A DNA stretch of 64,000 nt, from positions 2,408,001 to 2,472,000 of the forward strand of contig NZ_JASJPW010000001.1 in NCBI RefSeq assembly GCF_030052995.1, read 5' to 3'. Positions 40,700 through 47,640 of this stretch are shown here, piece after piece. Each line of letters starts with the position of its first letter. Position 1 is the first letter of the stretch. The stretch is from Gemmobacter sp. 24YEA27. Lineage in GTDB: Bacteria; Pseudomonadota; Alphaproteobacteria; Rhodobacterales; Rhodobacteraceae. The notes below the pieces were generated by a model. It was not told the origin of the DNA. It was given only the letters and a program-made list of their open reading frames with translations, and ran no database searches. The position numbers and the translations under genes were made by a program.

Positions 40700-40755
40700 C
40701 CTGTTAAGGTTTCCGCAGGATCGGCCCGGGCGGGTTTCAGCGCTGCGTTGAGATG

Positions 40756-40784
40756 AATATGAAGTGCCGATTGGCACATTGCAA
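40756..40784 (-). promoter_or_regulatory. Candidate leftward early promoter (pL)
   Basis: On the minus strand: TTGCAA, 17 bp, CATATT. The first operator lies wholly inside the spacer, so repressor binding would block polymerase. The predicted start is about 50 nt before the pentapeptide gene. Confidence 0.5.
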
Positions 40785-40806
40785 GATAAAAATATGCCAA
40801 TAGGCA
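40765..40806. promoter_or_regulatory. Left operators: two repressor-site palindromes
   Basis: TGCCGATTGGCA at 40765-40776 and TGCCAATAGGCA at 40795-40806, 30 bp centre to centre. Same motif as the three sites at 44229-44290. Confidence 0.75.
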
Positions 40807-40814
40807 CAGAATTA

Positions 40815-40844
40815 TTGCCCCACCCCTCCCACCCATGCTAGAAT
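40815..40844 (+). promoter_or_regulatory. Candidate rightward promoter for the 40921 gene pair
   Basis: TTGCCC, 18 bp, TAGAAT, directly beside the left operators and divergent from pL. Confidence 0.4.
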
Positions 40845-40920
40845 CACCCGTATGGAAACGAGGTCAGGAGGGCAGGGGATCGGTCTGGCCACTGGCCGGG
40901 CAGGGCGCTAAACCCCCGGC

Positions 40921-41133
40921 ATGGCAACCGCGATACATGACCCAGACAAGCAGACCTTCACCCTTCGCGTGACGGGCTGGTTTGACACCTATCCGATCAG
41001 CGATCTTCCAAAGTGGCTGACCTTCTACCGCAGGATGCGGGAGGAACACCCGAAGTCAGGCACCAGCTATGATGCGACGATAGCAGCGCTGGAGAATCTG
41101 GCGGCCGAGCTGGGCGTGAAGGTGGTAGAATGA
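40921..41133 (+). CDS. Unknown phage protein (70 aa)
   Basis: MATAIHDPDKQTFTLRVTGW and a helical C-terminus. No strong ribosome site, but its stop overlaps the next start (ATGA), which supports it as a coupled gene. No family recognised. Confidence 0.5.
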   Translation: MATAIHDPDKQTFTLRVTGWFDTYPISDLPKWLTFYRRMREEHPKSGTSYDATIAALENLAAELGVKVVE

Positions 41134-41456
41134 AGAAGAGGGCCATGATCTGGGCTGGCGCCGCATTCAAGAAGCTGGGCGGTTGCACTCTCGCATTGTG
41201 GCGCTGGTTCCGCAGGCTCTCCATTTGGTGGCAGGCGGTGCTAGCAATCCCCTTGGCTGGCCTGATCCTGATGATGACATTGGTCGGGAACATGGGACTG
41301 GCCGCAATGGGGGGTGCTATCGCGCTCTATGCGTGGCTGATCGGTCCCGCCCTCGGGCTCATTTCAGTGCTGTTTGCAAAGGCATTTTCAATAGTGTGGC
41401 GGGATACTTGGAAACCTATGCTGCAGCGCTTCTGGCGTCGCATTCGGGGCGCATGA
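41130..41456 (+). CDS. Small two-helix membrane protein
   Basis: 108 residues. A basic N-terminus and a C-terminal basic tail flank two or three hydrophobic segments (LSIWWQAVLAIPLAGLILMM, LAAMGGAIALYAWLIGPALG). It may be a superinfection-exclusion-type membrane protein given its place by the operators; this is inference only. Confidence 0.55.
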   Translation: MKKRAMIWAGAAFKKLGGCTLALWRWFRRLSIWWQAVLAIPLAGLILMMTLVGNMGLAAMGGAIALYAWLIGPALGLISVLFAKAFSIVWRDTWKPMLQRFWRRIRGA

Positions 41457-41459
41457 AGA

Positions 41460-41481
41460 AGCCCGCCGGTGAGGGCGGGCT
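41460..41481. terminator. Hairpin between convergent genes
   Basis: AGCCCGCC/GGCGGGCT with a 6-nt loop. No clear T tract on either side. Confidence 0.45.
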
Positions 41482-41486
41482 GGGGG

Positions 41487-42262
41487 TCAGTGAACTGCCG
41501 GTGAAATCTCTTCGGCGATCCTGGCAATAGCCGCCGTCGCATCGCCCTCATACACGGCAACAACGTCTAACCTGTTGTGGGCCCGCGTTCTGGTTTTAGC
41601 TGGGGCGGATTTCTCACGCTCCATAATAGCGGCTACTTTTGGCCTGTTATGCAAATTGGCAGTCTCTGACCTAAGGAGCATCGCCTCAAGCAAAGAAACC
41701 TCAGTTTGTGCAAGATATAGCGCGACAGGCCGCTGGCCCTCCGCCTGCAGGACAATATCGGCCACCAAGTCACCGACCCTTGGATCAGGGGGGCATTCTC
41801 GGTTATTGTGACGCCTGGCAGTATCGACCGAAGGGATGCTGTCACGTCATCCCTGAAGGTGCTCTTCACTCTTTCTTGCGTCCAGCCGCCGAGTTCCGCG
41901 ACTTTACTCAATGCGGAGAAAAAACGGATCGCGGTAGCTGGTACCTCTTTCTCAGGGATACCATCTGCGAAAATTTCAAATGTGTCGTGGTCAAATTTGA
42001 TACCGCTTCTTTCGAGTATTTCCTCGAAAACCTGCATTCTCGAAGTGGAGGACAGATCATAGCCAGATGCTGAGAGCATCGGCGCTACCCATCCGCTGTC
42101 ATCAATCCGCCACTTGCCATTCGTCCGGTTGGGGATGGCGTAGATGCCTACAGGGTCACCATGTGCTTCGAACATACTGCTGCTAATGCCGAACCCGCTT
42201 CCGTTGGGGAGGTCGACAACCTTCACACTCTCACAGAAAGCTTTGCAGATCAGTTCCTTCAT
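41487..42262 (-). pseudogene. DUF1828/DUF1829 protein, one-base frameshift
   Basis: The N-terminal DUF1828 part (residues 1-100: GIYAIPNRTNGKWRIDDSGW, APMLSASGYDL) starts at 42262. After ITENAPLIQG the frame must change; the C-terminal part (GDLVADIVLQAEGQRPVALYL...) continues to 41487. Adding one base in the CCC run at 41777-41779 gives a 258-residue protein of the normal two-domain type. DUF1828/1829 proteins occur in phages and plasmids; their activity is not known to me. Coupled by a 4-nt overlap to the gene upstream. Confidence 0.8.
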
Positions 42263-42729
42263 ATCAGGTTGCCACTGTGCGTCTCGAAACGAAAGAGCCT
42301 GTCAGCCACGGATATGGCCCAAGCCTCGAAGCCTGATACCATATTCGGGCCGAAACTTGTATCTCCGCCGCAATCACGCTTTCGCAACCGTGGGAAGTTG
42401 GTCACGCCAGTAAGGAATGGTCGTTCTGCCTGATAGTGCACATGCCAGCCTGGATGAGAACCGTGATGTTCGACACGGCAGAGCATGGTGGCCTCTTTCC
42501 CAGCGTGAACCAGCATGGCCAAAAAGTCACCACGTTCGGCCCGGTGTGCCAACAAAATGCTGTAAGGATGCCCTTCAGCGTTGAAGGTGATTATCCGCCA
42601 AGACCAAGAACCAGCCAGAACGTACGGCGCTTTTGTCTTGATGCATGTCTTGGGCATTCTACCCGTTTTCCACGCGCCAGTTTGCACCTCGGTTTTATCC
42701 GCAGCCCTGACCCAAGATGCCGATCTCAT
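42259..42729 (-). CDS. Unknown partner of the DUF1828 gene
   Basis: 156 residues from ATG 42729, with AGAGGT upstream. Beta-rich: APYVLAGSWSWRIITFNAEG, ILLAHRAERGDFLAMLV and CRVEHHGSHPGWHVHYQ. No family recognised. The 4-nt overlap with the DUF1828 gene makes them a two-gene unit, opposite to the flanking rightward genes. Confidence 0.6.
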   Translation of the reverse strand: MRSASWVRAADKTEVQTGAWKTGRMPKTCIKTKAPYVLAGSWSWRIITFNAEGHPYSILLAHRAERGDFLAMLVHAGKEATMLCRVEHHGSHPGWHVHYQAERPFLTGVTNFPRLRKRDCGGDTSFGPNMVSGFEAWAISVADRLFRFETHSGNLI

Positions 42730-42823
42730 CAAATACCTCTAGGCAATGCCTTTTTACCTTCCACACCCCCATCCGATTCTGCAACCGTCGCGCGATCAGG
42801 CGCCATCTTCCCCGCCAGCGCCC

Positions 42824-43045
42824 TCAGCGCCGCTCGAGTTCCATCGCCACCAGCAGGGCCAGCCGTGCGGTGGCCGGATCTGCAGCAGGATCGTCCGCCG
42901 CCTCGCGGAAGCCCTTCGCCAGCTCGGCCCGGCCCTCCGCGCTTGGTGCGATACCCTCTGCCATCCCCATGATGATCGAAACGGCGGCCCGGCGGGTGTC
43001 GGCCAGCTCGCGCTCCAGCTCGATTATACGAAGGTCTTTGTCCAT
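42824..43045 (-). CDS. Small coiled-coil protein (73 aa)
   Basis: MDKDLRIIELERELADTRRA and an alanine-rich helix. ATG 43045. No family recognised. The 90 bp before 42824 hold no gene. Confidence 0.5.
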   Translation of the reverse strand: MDKDLRIIELERELADTRRAAVSIIMGMAEGIAPSAEGRAELAKGFREAADDPAADPATARLALLVAMELERR

Positions 43046-43120
43046 GTGTGCCAATCTGCCGAGAGGACCGGATTCGGGCAAGTGGAATGGAAAGGGCCCC
43101 GCCGAAGCGAGGCCCGCAAG

Positions 43121-43276
43121 TCAGTGGCAGTGAACCCTGCCACCTTGGCTGTTGTCTGCGTGGCAGCACTTTCCAGGGGGAGAACTCTTGCGACAGCCGC
43201 CACCGTGGGCATTGGCGCTGGTTGCGAGACATGCCAAGATCAACGCCACAATGGAAATGTAACCAGTTGCTTTCAT
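43121..43276 (-). CDS. Small secreted Cys/His-rich protein (51 aa)
   Basis: Starts MKATGYISIVALILACLATS, a signal peptide cleaved near SANA-HGG. The mature part is HGGGCRKSSPPGKCCHADN ending VHCH, close to YHYH-type secreted peptides with paired cysteines and histidines. Probably periplasmic and possibly metal-binding. Confidence 0.6.
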   Translation of the reverse strand: MKATGYISIVALILACLATSANAHGGGCRKSSPPGKCCHADNSQGGRVHCH

Positions 43277-43296
43277 AGTATTATACCCACTTTAAG

Positions 43297-43665
43297 TTAT
43301 GCTGCGCACTTCTTCGCAAGCTTCTCAGATTCAATTTTCTGGATGTGACCTTTGGTCAATGAAATGGCTGCCTCCTTGTCATTCCCAGACATGCTGGAAA
43401 CGGGCAGCCCGAGTAGGAATACCCCCCACGCGTCCCCACTTGCCGCGCTCTGCTGGGCAGCACTCAGGTTTTCAAGGTTCTGCTTCTGTGTCAGCAGGTG
43501 CTTATTGAGTGAGGCGCATGACTGACCGCCATACGGGTTCGGCCCTATATCAGCAGCCGGGATTTGATCTGGCTTCTTCGCACAACCCGCAGCAATGCAA
43601 GAGGCCGCCAGTACAATAAAAATAGCGCGCAATTTGATCTCCAACTGAATATGCGCCATCTGCAT
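43297..43665 (-). CDS. Small lipoprotein with conserved GVFLLGLPVSSMSG motif
   Basis: About 122 residues. Lipoprotein signal with lipobox IAAGC. The mature domain begins near CASLNKHLLTQKQNLENLS and contains GVFLLGLPVSSMSGNDKEA, a motif I know from small Rhodobacterales lipoproteins of unknown role. ATG 43665 gives the best signal peptide; ATGs further upstream are possible. It may be expressed from the prophage in the lysogen (a moron). Confidence 0.65.
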   Translation of the reverse strand: MQMAHIQLEIKLRAIFIVLAASCIAAGCAKKPDQIPAADIGPNPYGGQSCASLNKHLLTQKQNLENLSAAQQSAASGDAWGVFLLGLPVSSMSGNDKEAAISLTKGHIQKIESEKLAKKCAA

Positions 43666-43826
43666 CACATACCCGTGAGATTCGTTAAAGTTGTATTTTC
43701 TTGGCATCATTCGCCACCCAGAACATCCACAGAACAATCCCCAGGAAATCCTTAACGCTCGGCACCCTGCGGTTGACTCACGCTCAGGGCGTTCTCAGTA
43801 TGTTCTCATTGGGAGTAGGGGATTGC

Positions 43827-44006
43827 ATGACGGAAGATGAATGGGATGGACTCGGTGAAGCATCCAGGCAGCGTATAGTGGCGGATGCTGTCAGGATGAT
43901 TTCCGAGCACGCTGCGAAAGAACGCCCTGGATCTGTGCTTCCAAGAGTTGCGATTCTTCTGGCAGAAGCAGGTCAAAGAGGTTTTGAACCCGATCCTTGT
44001 CGGTAA
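43827..44006 (+). CDS. Possible small protein overlapping the repressor gene
   Basis: 59 residues (MTEDEWDGLGEASRQRIVADA...). Composition looks protein-like and GGGAG lies upstream, but 116 nt are antisense to the 3' end of the repressor gene. It may be a real convergent gene or a shadow. Confidence 0.3.
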   Translation: MTEDEWDGLGEASRQRIVADAVRMISEHAAKERPGSVLPRVAILLAEAGQRGFEPDPCR

Positions 44007-44214
44007 CCTCTTGCCGCATGACGAACTGGTTGACCGTCTTGCCGTAGAACGCTGCGATAAGCATGGCATTCTCTACGGTTGTGGAGGCGTCGTCACGAGC
44101 TTTCAGCTTATTGATGACATCGCGAGACACGCCGGTGCGCGTCACAAGGTCTACGATTGTGGTCTTGTGCTGGTCCATGTGCCAGAGCAGCGCTGAACGA
44201 AAGTCGTTTGCCAT
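43891..44214 (-). CDS. Short HTH phage repressor (CI position)
   Basis: 107 residues from ATG 44214. An XRE-type HTH lies at about 5-65 (TTIVDLVTRTGVSRDVINKLKA, TTVENAMLIAAFYG). A short C-terminal part may serve dimerisation. There is no S24 peptidase domain, so it cannot be cleaved like LexA or lambda CI, and induction must work differently. Three operators lie between it and the divergent Cro-position gene. Confidence 0.8.
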   Translation of the reverse strand: MANDFRSALLWHMDQHKTTIVDLVTRTGVSRDVINKLKARDDASTTVENAMLIAAFYGKTVNQFVMRQEVTDKDRVQNLFDLLLPEESQLLEAQIQGVLSQRARKSS

Positions 44215-44228
44215 GCGGGAAGTTAGAG

Positions 44229-44290
44229 TGCCAAACGGCACGGGCTTCAATGTGTCAATAGGCACTTGACCTTTAACATGCCAATTGGCA
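44229..44290. promoter_or_regulatory. Right operators: three repressor-site palindromes
   Basis: TGCCAAACGGCA (44229-44240), TGTCAATAGGCA (44253-44264) and TGCCAATTGGCA (44279-44290), 24-26 bp apart. A rightward -35 (TTGACC, 44266) places the third site over the spacer and -10. A leftward TTGACA overlaps the second site with its -10 in the first. This resembles the OR layout of lambda. Confidence 0.78.
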
Positions 44291-44301
44291 CAGTGTTTGG
44301 C

Positions 44302-44517
44302 ATGTCCGACATTCATGCCATCATCTCCGAACTGGACGCATATTGCGCCGAGACCGGGCTTTCGCCTGCTACCGTTTGCAACCGCGCCAGAAACAATGCC
44401 CGTCTATACGACCGGCTGAAATCCAAGGCTGAGAAGCTCGATGAGGACGTATCTGCGCTGCGCGCGTGGATGGCGGCCCACCCGGCTTCTGAGCGCAGTG
44501 GGGAAGCATCATGTTGA
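44302..44517 (+). CDS. Cro-position DNA-binding-like protein (71 aa)
   Basis: Starts MSDIHAIISELDAYCAETGL and continues LSPATVCNRARNNARLYDRL, a helix-rich fold plausible for a small regulator. First gene to the right of the operators. ATG 44302 lies 12 nt after the last operator, so repressor would also hinder it directly. Assignment rests on position. Confidence 0.6.
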   Translation: MSDIHAIISELDAYCAETGLSPATVCNRARNNARLYDRLKSKAEKLDEDVSALRAWMAAHPASERSGEASC

Positions 44518-44592
44518 GCGTTGGGGATCATCCCCCGCACATGGTGCGCCCACAGCCCCCGCGCAAGCCCCCGGCAGAAAGGGGGCGGCGTG

Positions 44593-44745
44593 ATGCAGCT
44601 GTCTACCTACATCGTTTGGGCGGCTATGTGCTTTGTCGCCTCATGGGGCGCGGACGAGTTGTTCGCGCTTGACGTCAGCGCGTCACACTTCGCCGCGTGG
44701 CTTGCCCTTCTTATTGCGATCAGGGGCAGGGAGGTCTCGCCGTGA
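44593..44745 (+). CDS. Small membrane protein (50 aa)
   Basis: MQLSTYIVWAAMCFVASWGA and a second hydrophobic stretch HFAAWLALLIAIRG. AAAGGGGG precedes the ATG, and the stop overlaps the next start (GTGA). Confidence 0.5.
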   Translation: MQLSTYIVWAAMCFVASWGADELFALDVSASHFAAWLALLIAIRGREVSP

Positions 44746-45011
44746 CATGGGGCCATGCTTCGAATGCAAAGCCCCAGGGGCTTACGGCCACCGACTTCCG
44801 GGCCTTGCTTCGCAACAGCGAAGGCCAGGCTATCTCTGGGCCTGTCATGCTCACCGAGCCGCAGCAGAGGTTCGCTGGCGTTCTGGCATTGACGCAGATC
44901 GAGGTCATGTCAGCAGCGCAAGGCGCGATGCGCAAGAGCGACCCGCGCCGGAACAAACTCGCCAGGGCGACCTGTTCGGTTCGTGACGCAATCCTGCGGG
45001 GTGGCAAATGA
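44742..45011 (+). CDS. Unknown phage protein (89 aa)
   Basis: GTG start (GGGAGG upstream): TWGHASNAKPQGLTATDFRA and onwards. Overlaps the previous and next genes by 4 nt each. No family recognised; its position in the replication operon is the only clue. Confidence 0.55.
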   Translation: MTWGHASNAKPQGLTATDFRALLRNSEGQAISGPVMLTEPQQRFAGVLALTQIEVMSAAQGAMRKSDPRRNKLARATCSVRDAILRGGK

Positions 45012-45409
45012 CCCTGCGCGTTGTCCTGCCGTGGGCAAAGACCAGCGAGCTTTCCGGCAACGGCAGGCTTCACTGGCGCGCCCGCAATAACCTGATCGGG
45101 AAGCAGAAGGAGGATGCGACCAAGCGCGCCTGGGAAGCTGGTCTCCACCTTGTCCGTATCCCGGACGGGGTGGATATCCCGCTGCACCTGACCATCTGCC
45201 CCCCCACGGCTGGGGGCTGGCCCGACGACGACAATGTGATTGCCGCTCAGAAGGGCGCGCTGGACGCCTTGGCTGCCGTCCTGAAGGTCAATGATCGCCG
45301 CTTCCGCATACAGGAGCCGATCCGGGGCGAACGCTGCAAAGGCGGCGCTGTGATCGTGGAAATCCGCCCTGCGCTGGTTCTGATCCCTCATGAAGGGGTG
45401 GTGTTGTGA
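45008..45409 (+). CDS. RusA-like Holliday junction resolvase
   Basis: 133 residues. The RusA signature is visible: WPDDDNVIAAQKGALDALAA followed by VNDRRF, with the acidic residues that bind metal. Phage RusA proteins resolve recombination junctions before packaging. Overlaps its neighbours by 4 nt. Confidence 0.75.
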   Translation: MTLRVVLPWAKTSELSGNGRLHWRARNNLIGKQKEDATKRAWEAGLHLVRIPDGVDIPLHLTICPPTAGGWPDDDNVIAAQKGALDALAAVLKVNDRRFRIQEPIRGERCKGGAVIVEIRPALVLIPHEGVVL

Positions 45410-46188
45410 GCGAGGGCGCAATCCCATGGTTCCGGTTCTACCCGGCTGACTTCATGCATGGCGTTCGCGGCATGTCCGCGACCGAGGTCGGGCTGTATCA
45501 GATGCTGCTCTGCCGGATCTACGAGGAAAACGGTCCGGTTGAATATAGCCCTCTGCGCCTCTCGACCTATGCCGGGATGCGCGAGGCGACGTTCCTCAAA
45601 ACCTTCGAAAAGCTGGTAGCGCTCGGCAAGCTGACGCTGATCGACGGCATGGTCTCAAATGCCCGCGCTGAAATCGAAATTTCAAATCGTGCGGACGATC
45701 TGAAAAATAGTTCCAAGGCCGGAAAGGCAAGTGCCCAAAAAAGGCAACAAAAACAACGGCAGGAAGCAACGCCCGTTCAACAGGCGTTCAACCATACAGA
45801 TACAGATACAGATACAGATACAGAAGATGGTGGTGGTGATGCGCGAGCGCGCGATGATCATCCTGATGCTTCTCAGCAAGATCTGACCTTCCGGGAGCGG
45901 ATCCTCGTTGCCTGCGGCGTCTCTACCTCCGGCTTCACCGGCAGAGGCGGTCAGATGATCGGCCGCTCCGGCGAGATAGCAGAGATCAACGCCAGAATGA
46001 CCGAGCGCCGGATTTCCGAGGCCGAGGTTCTGCAGATCGTTTCCGAGGAGATGGCGGCGAAGAACGCCGGTCGCGATCCGGGGCCGCCTTCTTCGCTGCG
46101 CTTCTTTCTCTCAGCCCTGGACCGGTTACTATCGCAAGCTGAAGGAATTGCAGTGGGCGAACCTGCTGAGCGAGGACAATCGCAGTGA
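45406..46188 (+). CDS. DUF1376 replication-associated protein, 3' end altered by a deletion
   Basis: 260 residues from GTG 45406. The DUF1376 domain is at about 1-95 (IPWFRFYPADFMHGVRGMSATEVGLYQMLL). A Gln/Lys-rich linker, a run of TD repeats and a helical C-terminal domain follow. Phages place this gene where a helicase loader or initiator is expected. After about SSLRFFLSALD the frame continues into DNA that codes, in another frame, for a tape-measure protein, so the last 20 or so residues are probably not native. Confidence 0.75.
   Translation: MSEGAIPWFRFYPADFMHGVRGMSATEVGLYQMLLCRIYEENGPVEYSPLRLSTYAGMREATFLKTFEKLVALGKLTLIDGMVSNARAEIEISNRADDLKNSSKAGKASAQKRQQKQRQEATPVQQAFNHTDTDTDTDTEDGGGDARARDDHPDASQQDLTFRERILVACGVSTSGFTGRGGQMIGRSGEIAEINARMTERRISEAEVLQIVSEEMAAKNAGRDPGPPSSLRFFLSALDRLLSQAEGIAVGEPAERGQSQ
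45796..45822 (+). repeat. Hexanucleotide repeat (ACAGAT)4.5 in the DUF1376 gene
   Basis: Encodes alternating Thr-Asp. The unit is a multiple of three, so slippage changes length without breaking the frame. Confidence 0.85.
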
Positions 46189-46636
46189 TCTGGCTCAGGA
46201 TCTGTCGAATTGGGGCAGCTATTTCGGGCAACTGCACGGACTGACCGGCTCCAGTCTTGATGGCCTATTGAAACTCCAACAGGGCTTCTCGGCCGCCACA
46301 GCGCTGATCAATGCCTGGGAGGGTTACACAACCGTCCTGCGCGATCCTACTGTACCTTACTGGGGCAAAATGCTGGCGGCCGGAAAGGTTCTCGCAGCCG
46401 GCCTTGGCGCGGTCAGTGCGATCAAGGGGGCCGGCAAAGGCGGCGCACGAACCTCGGCAGGTGGATCGTCCGGGTCAACGACTGCCGCAGCAACGCAGGA
46501 CAGCAATCCGGTCGCCGTGACCATCCAAGGCCTCGACCCTGACAGCCTGTACAGCGGTAAGCAGGTCATTGGCATGACCGATGCTGTGCAGAAAGAGCTC
46601 AAGCGGCGCGGCGTCGTTCTCACCTACACCTCCTGA
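46112..46636 (+). pseudogene. C-terminal fragment of a tail tape-measure protein
   Basis: From about 46112 the frame encodes WTGYYRKLKELQWANLLSED through LLKLQQGFSAATALINAWEGYTTV and ends at TGA 46636. The helical middle, glycine/serine-rich stretch and end are typical of tape-measure C-termini, and distal tail genes follow. The large N-terminal part is missing. The exact join with the DUF1376 gene, within about 46095-46130, cannot be fixed by eye. Confidence 0.7.
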
Positions 46637-46643
46637 GGCTCAC

Positions 46644-47435
46644 ATGATCCATATCGAGAACAGCGCGACTGGCACCCGGGCGAGCTCTGTCGCATATCGC
46701 AACGTCCTCGTCGAGGGCGTGCTGTCTTGGTCCAGTCAGACGCCAGACGGTTTTGCCGCGAACGCCCTAGGACCGCAGACCAATGACGCATGGAAGCCAT
46801 CCGCGATGCCAGCCACGCTGTCTGTGATCCTGCCCGTGGCGGTAGACTGTGACTGCGCCGCTATCATCGCTCACACCCTCGGCTCCAGCGGCGCCACGGT
46901 GCATGTTGAGGGCAGTCTTACAGGGGCGTCATGGGTCACGGTATCGACCGTCACGCCGACAGATGACCGCGATCTGATCATGCTGTTCGCGTCGGACGTG
47001 CCATATCCGCGCTGGCGCATCCGGATCACCGGCCCGACCGCGCCCCATATCGGCATCGCATGGATCGGGCCGAGGTTCTTCATTCCTGACGGAGTTGCCG
47101 CAGGATACGTGCCGGTCAACATGGCGCTGGATATCGAGCTTAAGCCCAGCGTCACCAGGGGCGGGCAGTATCTCGGCGTCAGCGTCAAAAAGAAGGGGGC
47201 CGGCACCAGCATCTCGCTGACCCCGCAGAGGCGCTGGTGGATCCAGAGCGATGCCGCGCCCTTCATCGAGCATTACAATCTCGGGCGTCCTTTCCTTTGG
47301 ATGAGCTGCCCGGATCTGTTCCCGGATGATGGCCACTATTGCTGGCGGGCGGGCGATACCCTCTCGGCCAACTTTGGCGCCGGCGCGGTCTATGGCGATC
47401 TGAGCATGGAGGTGAGCGCTTATGTTGGCATCTAA
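46644..47435 (+). CDS. Distal tail protein
   Basis: 263 residues from ATG 46644. Beta-rich (ATVHVEGSLTGASWVTVSTV, RWRIRITGPTAPHIGIAWIG). It directly follows the tape measure, the place of the distal tail protein in siphophages. No closer family assignment possible by eye. Confidence 0.65.
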   Translation: MIHIENSATGTRASSVAYRNVLVEGVLSWSSQTPDGFAANALGPQTNDAWKPSAMPATLSVILPVAVDCDCAAIIAHTLGSSGATVHVEGSLTGASWVTVSTVTPTDDRDLIMLFASDVPYPRWRIRITGPTAPHIGIAWIGPRFFIPDGVAAGYVPVNMALDIELKPSVTRGGQYLGVSVKKKGAGTSISLTPQRRWWIQSDAAPFIEHYNLGRPFLWMSCPDLFPDDGHYCWRAGDTLSANFGAGAVYGDLSMEVSAYVGI

Positions 47436-47640
47436 GGGCGATGTTTGGATATCTGGTGCGGGCCGCCGCCTCGAATGGCAGACTGATCTGCGGCTATTTG
47501 ATCCTCTGACCGCTTCGAGCATCTTGATTGATGGCGAAAAGGTCTGTCCGGGCGATCCGCTTCCCGATGATTTCCTTGTGCTGAGCCACGGTGGCGCTTA
47601 CGAGCGGCATCCCGACGTGCAGGTGATCCGGTATGAGTGA
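47422..47640 (+). CDS. Small tail-region protein (72 aa)
   Basis: MLASKGDVWISGAGRRLEWQ. Overlaps the genes on both sides (14 and 8 nt). Function unknown. Confidence 0.55.
   Translation: MLASKGDVWISGAGRRLEWQTDLRLFDPLTASSILIDGEKVCPGDPLPDDFLVLSHGGAYERHPDVQVIRYE

Noticed and set aside
40048..40756. Three plus-strand frames full of STAQVSTAQ or SAPRRTAPL repeats
   Set aside because: They are the reverse reading of the pentapeptide repeat DNA; 15-bp periodicity keeps all frames open.
42729..43348. Overlapping frames on both strands around 42.7-43.3 kb
   Set aside because: Only the 42824-43045 and 43121-43276 minus-strand genes have sensible starts; the longer frames are arginine-rich shadows.
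44511..44672. Small proline/arginine-rich frame starting at ATG 44511
   Set aside because: Low-complexity and overlaps the better-supported membrane protein gene at 44593; no ribosome site.
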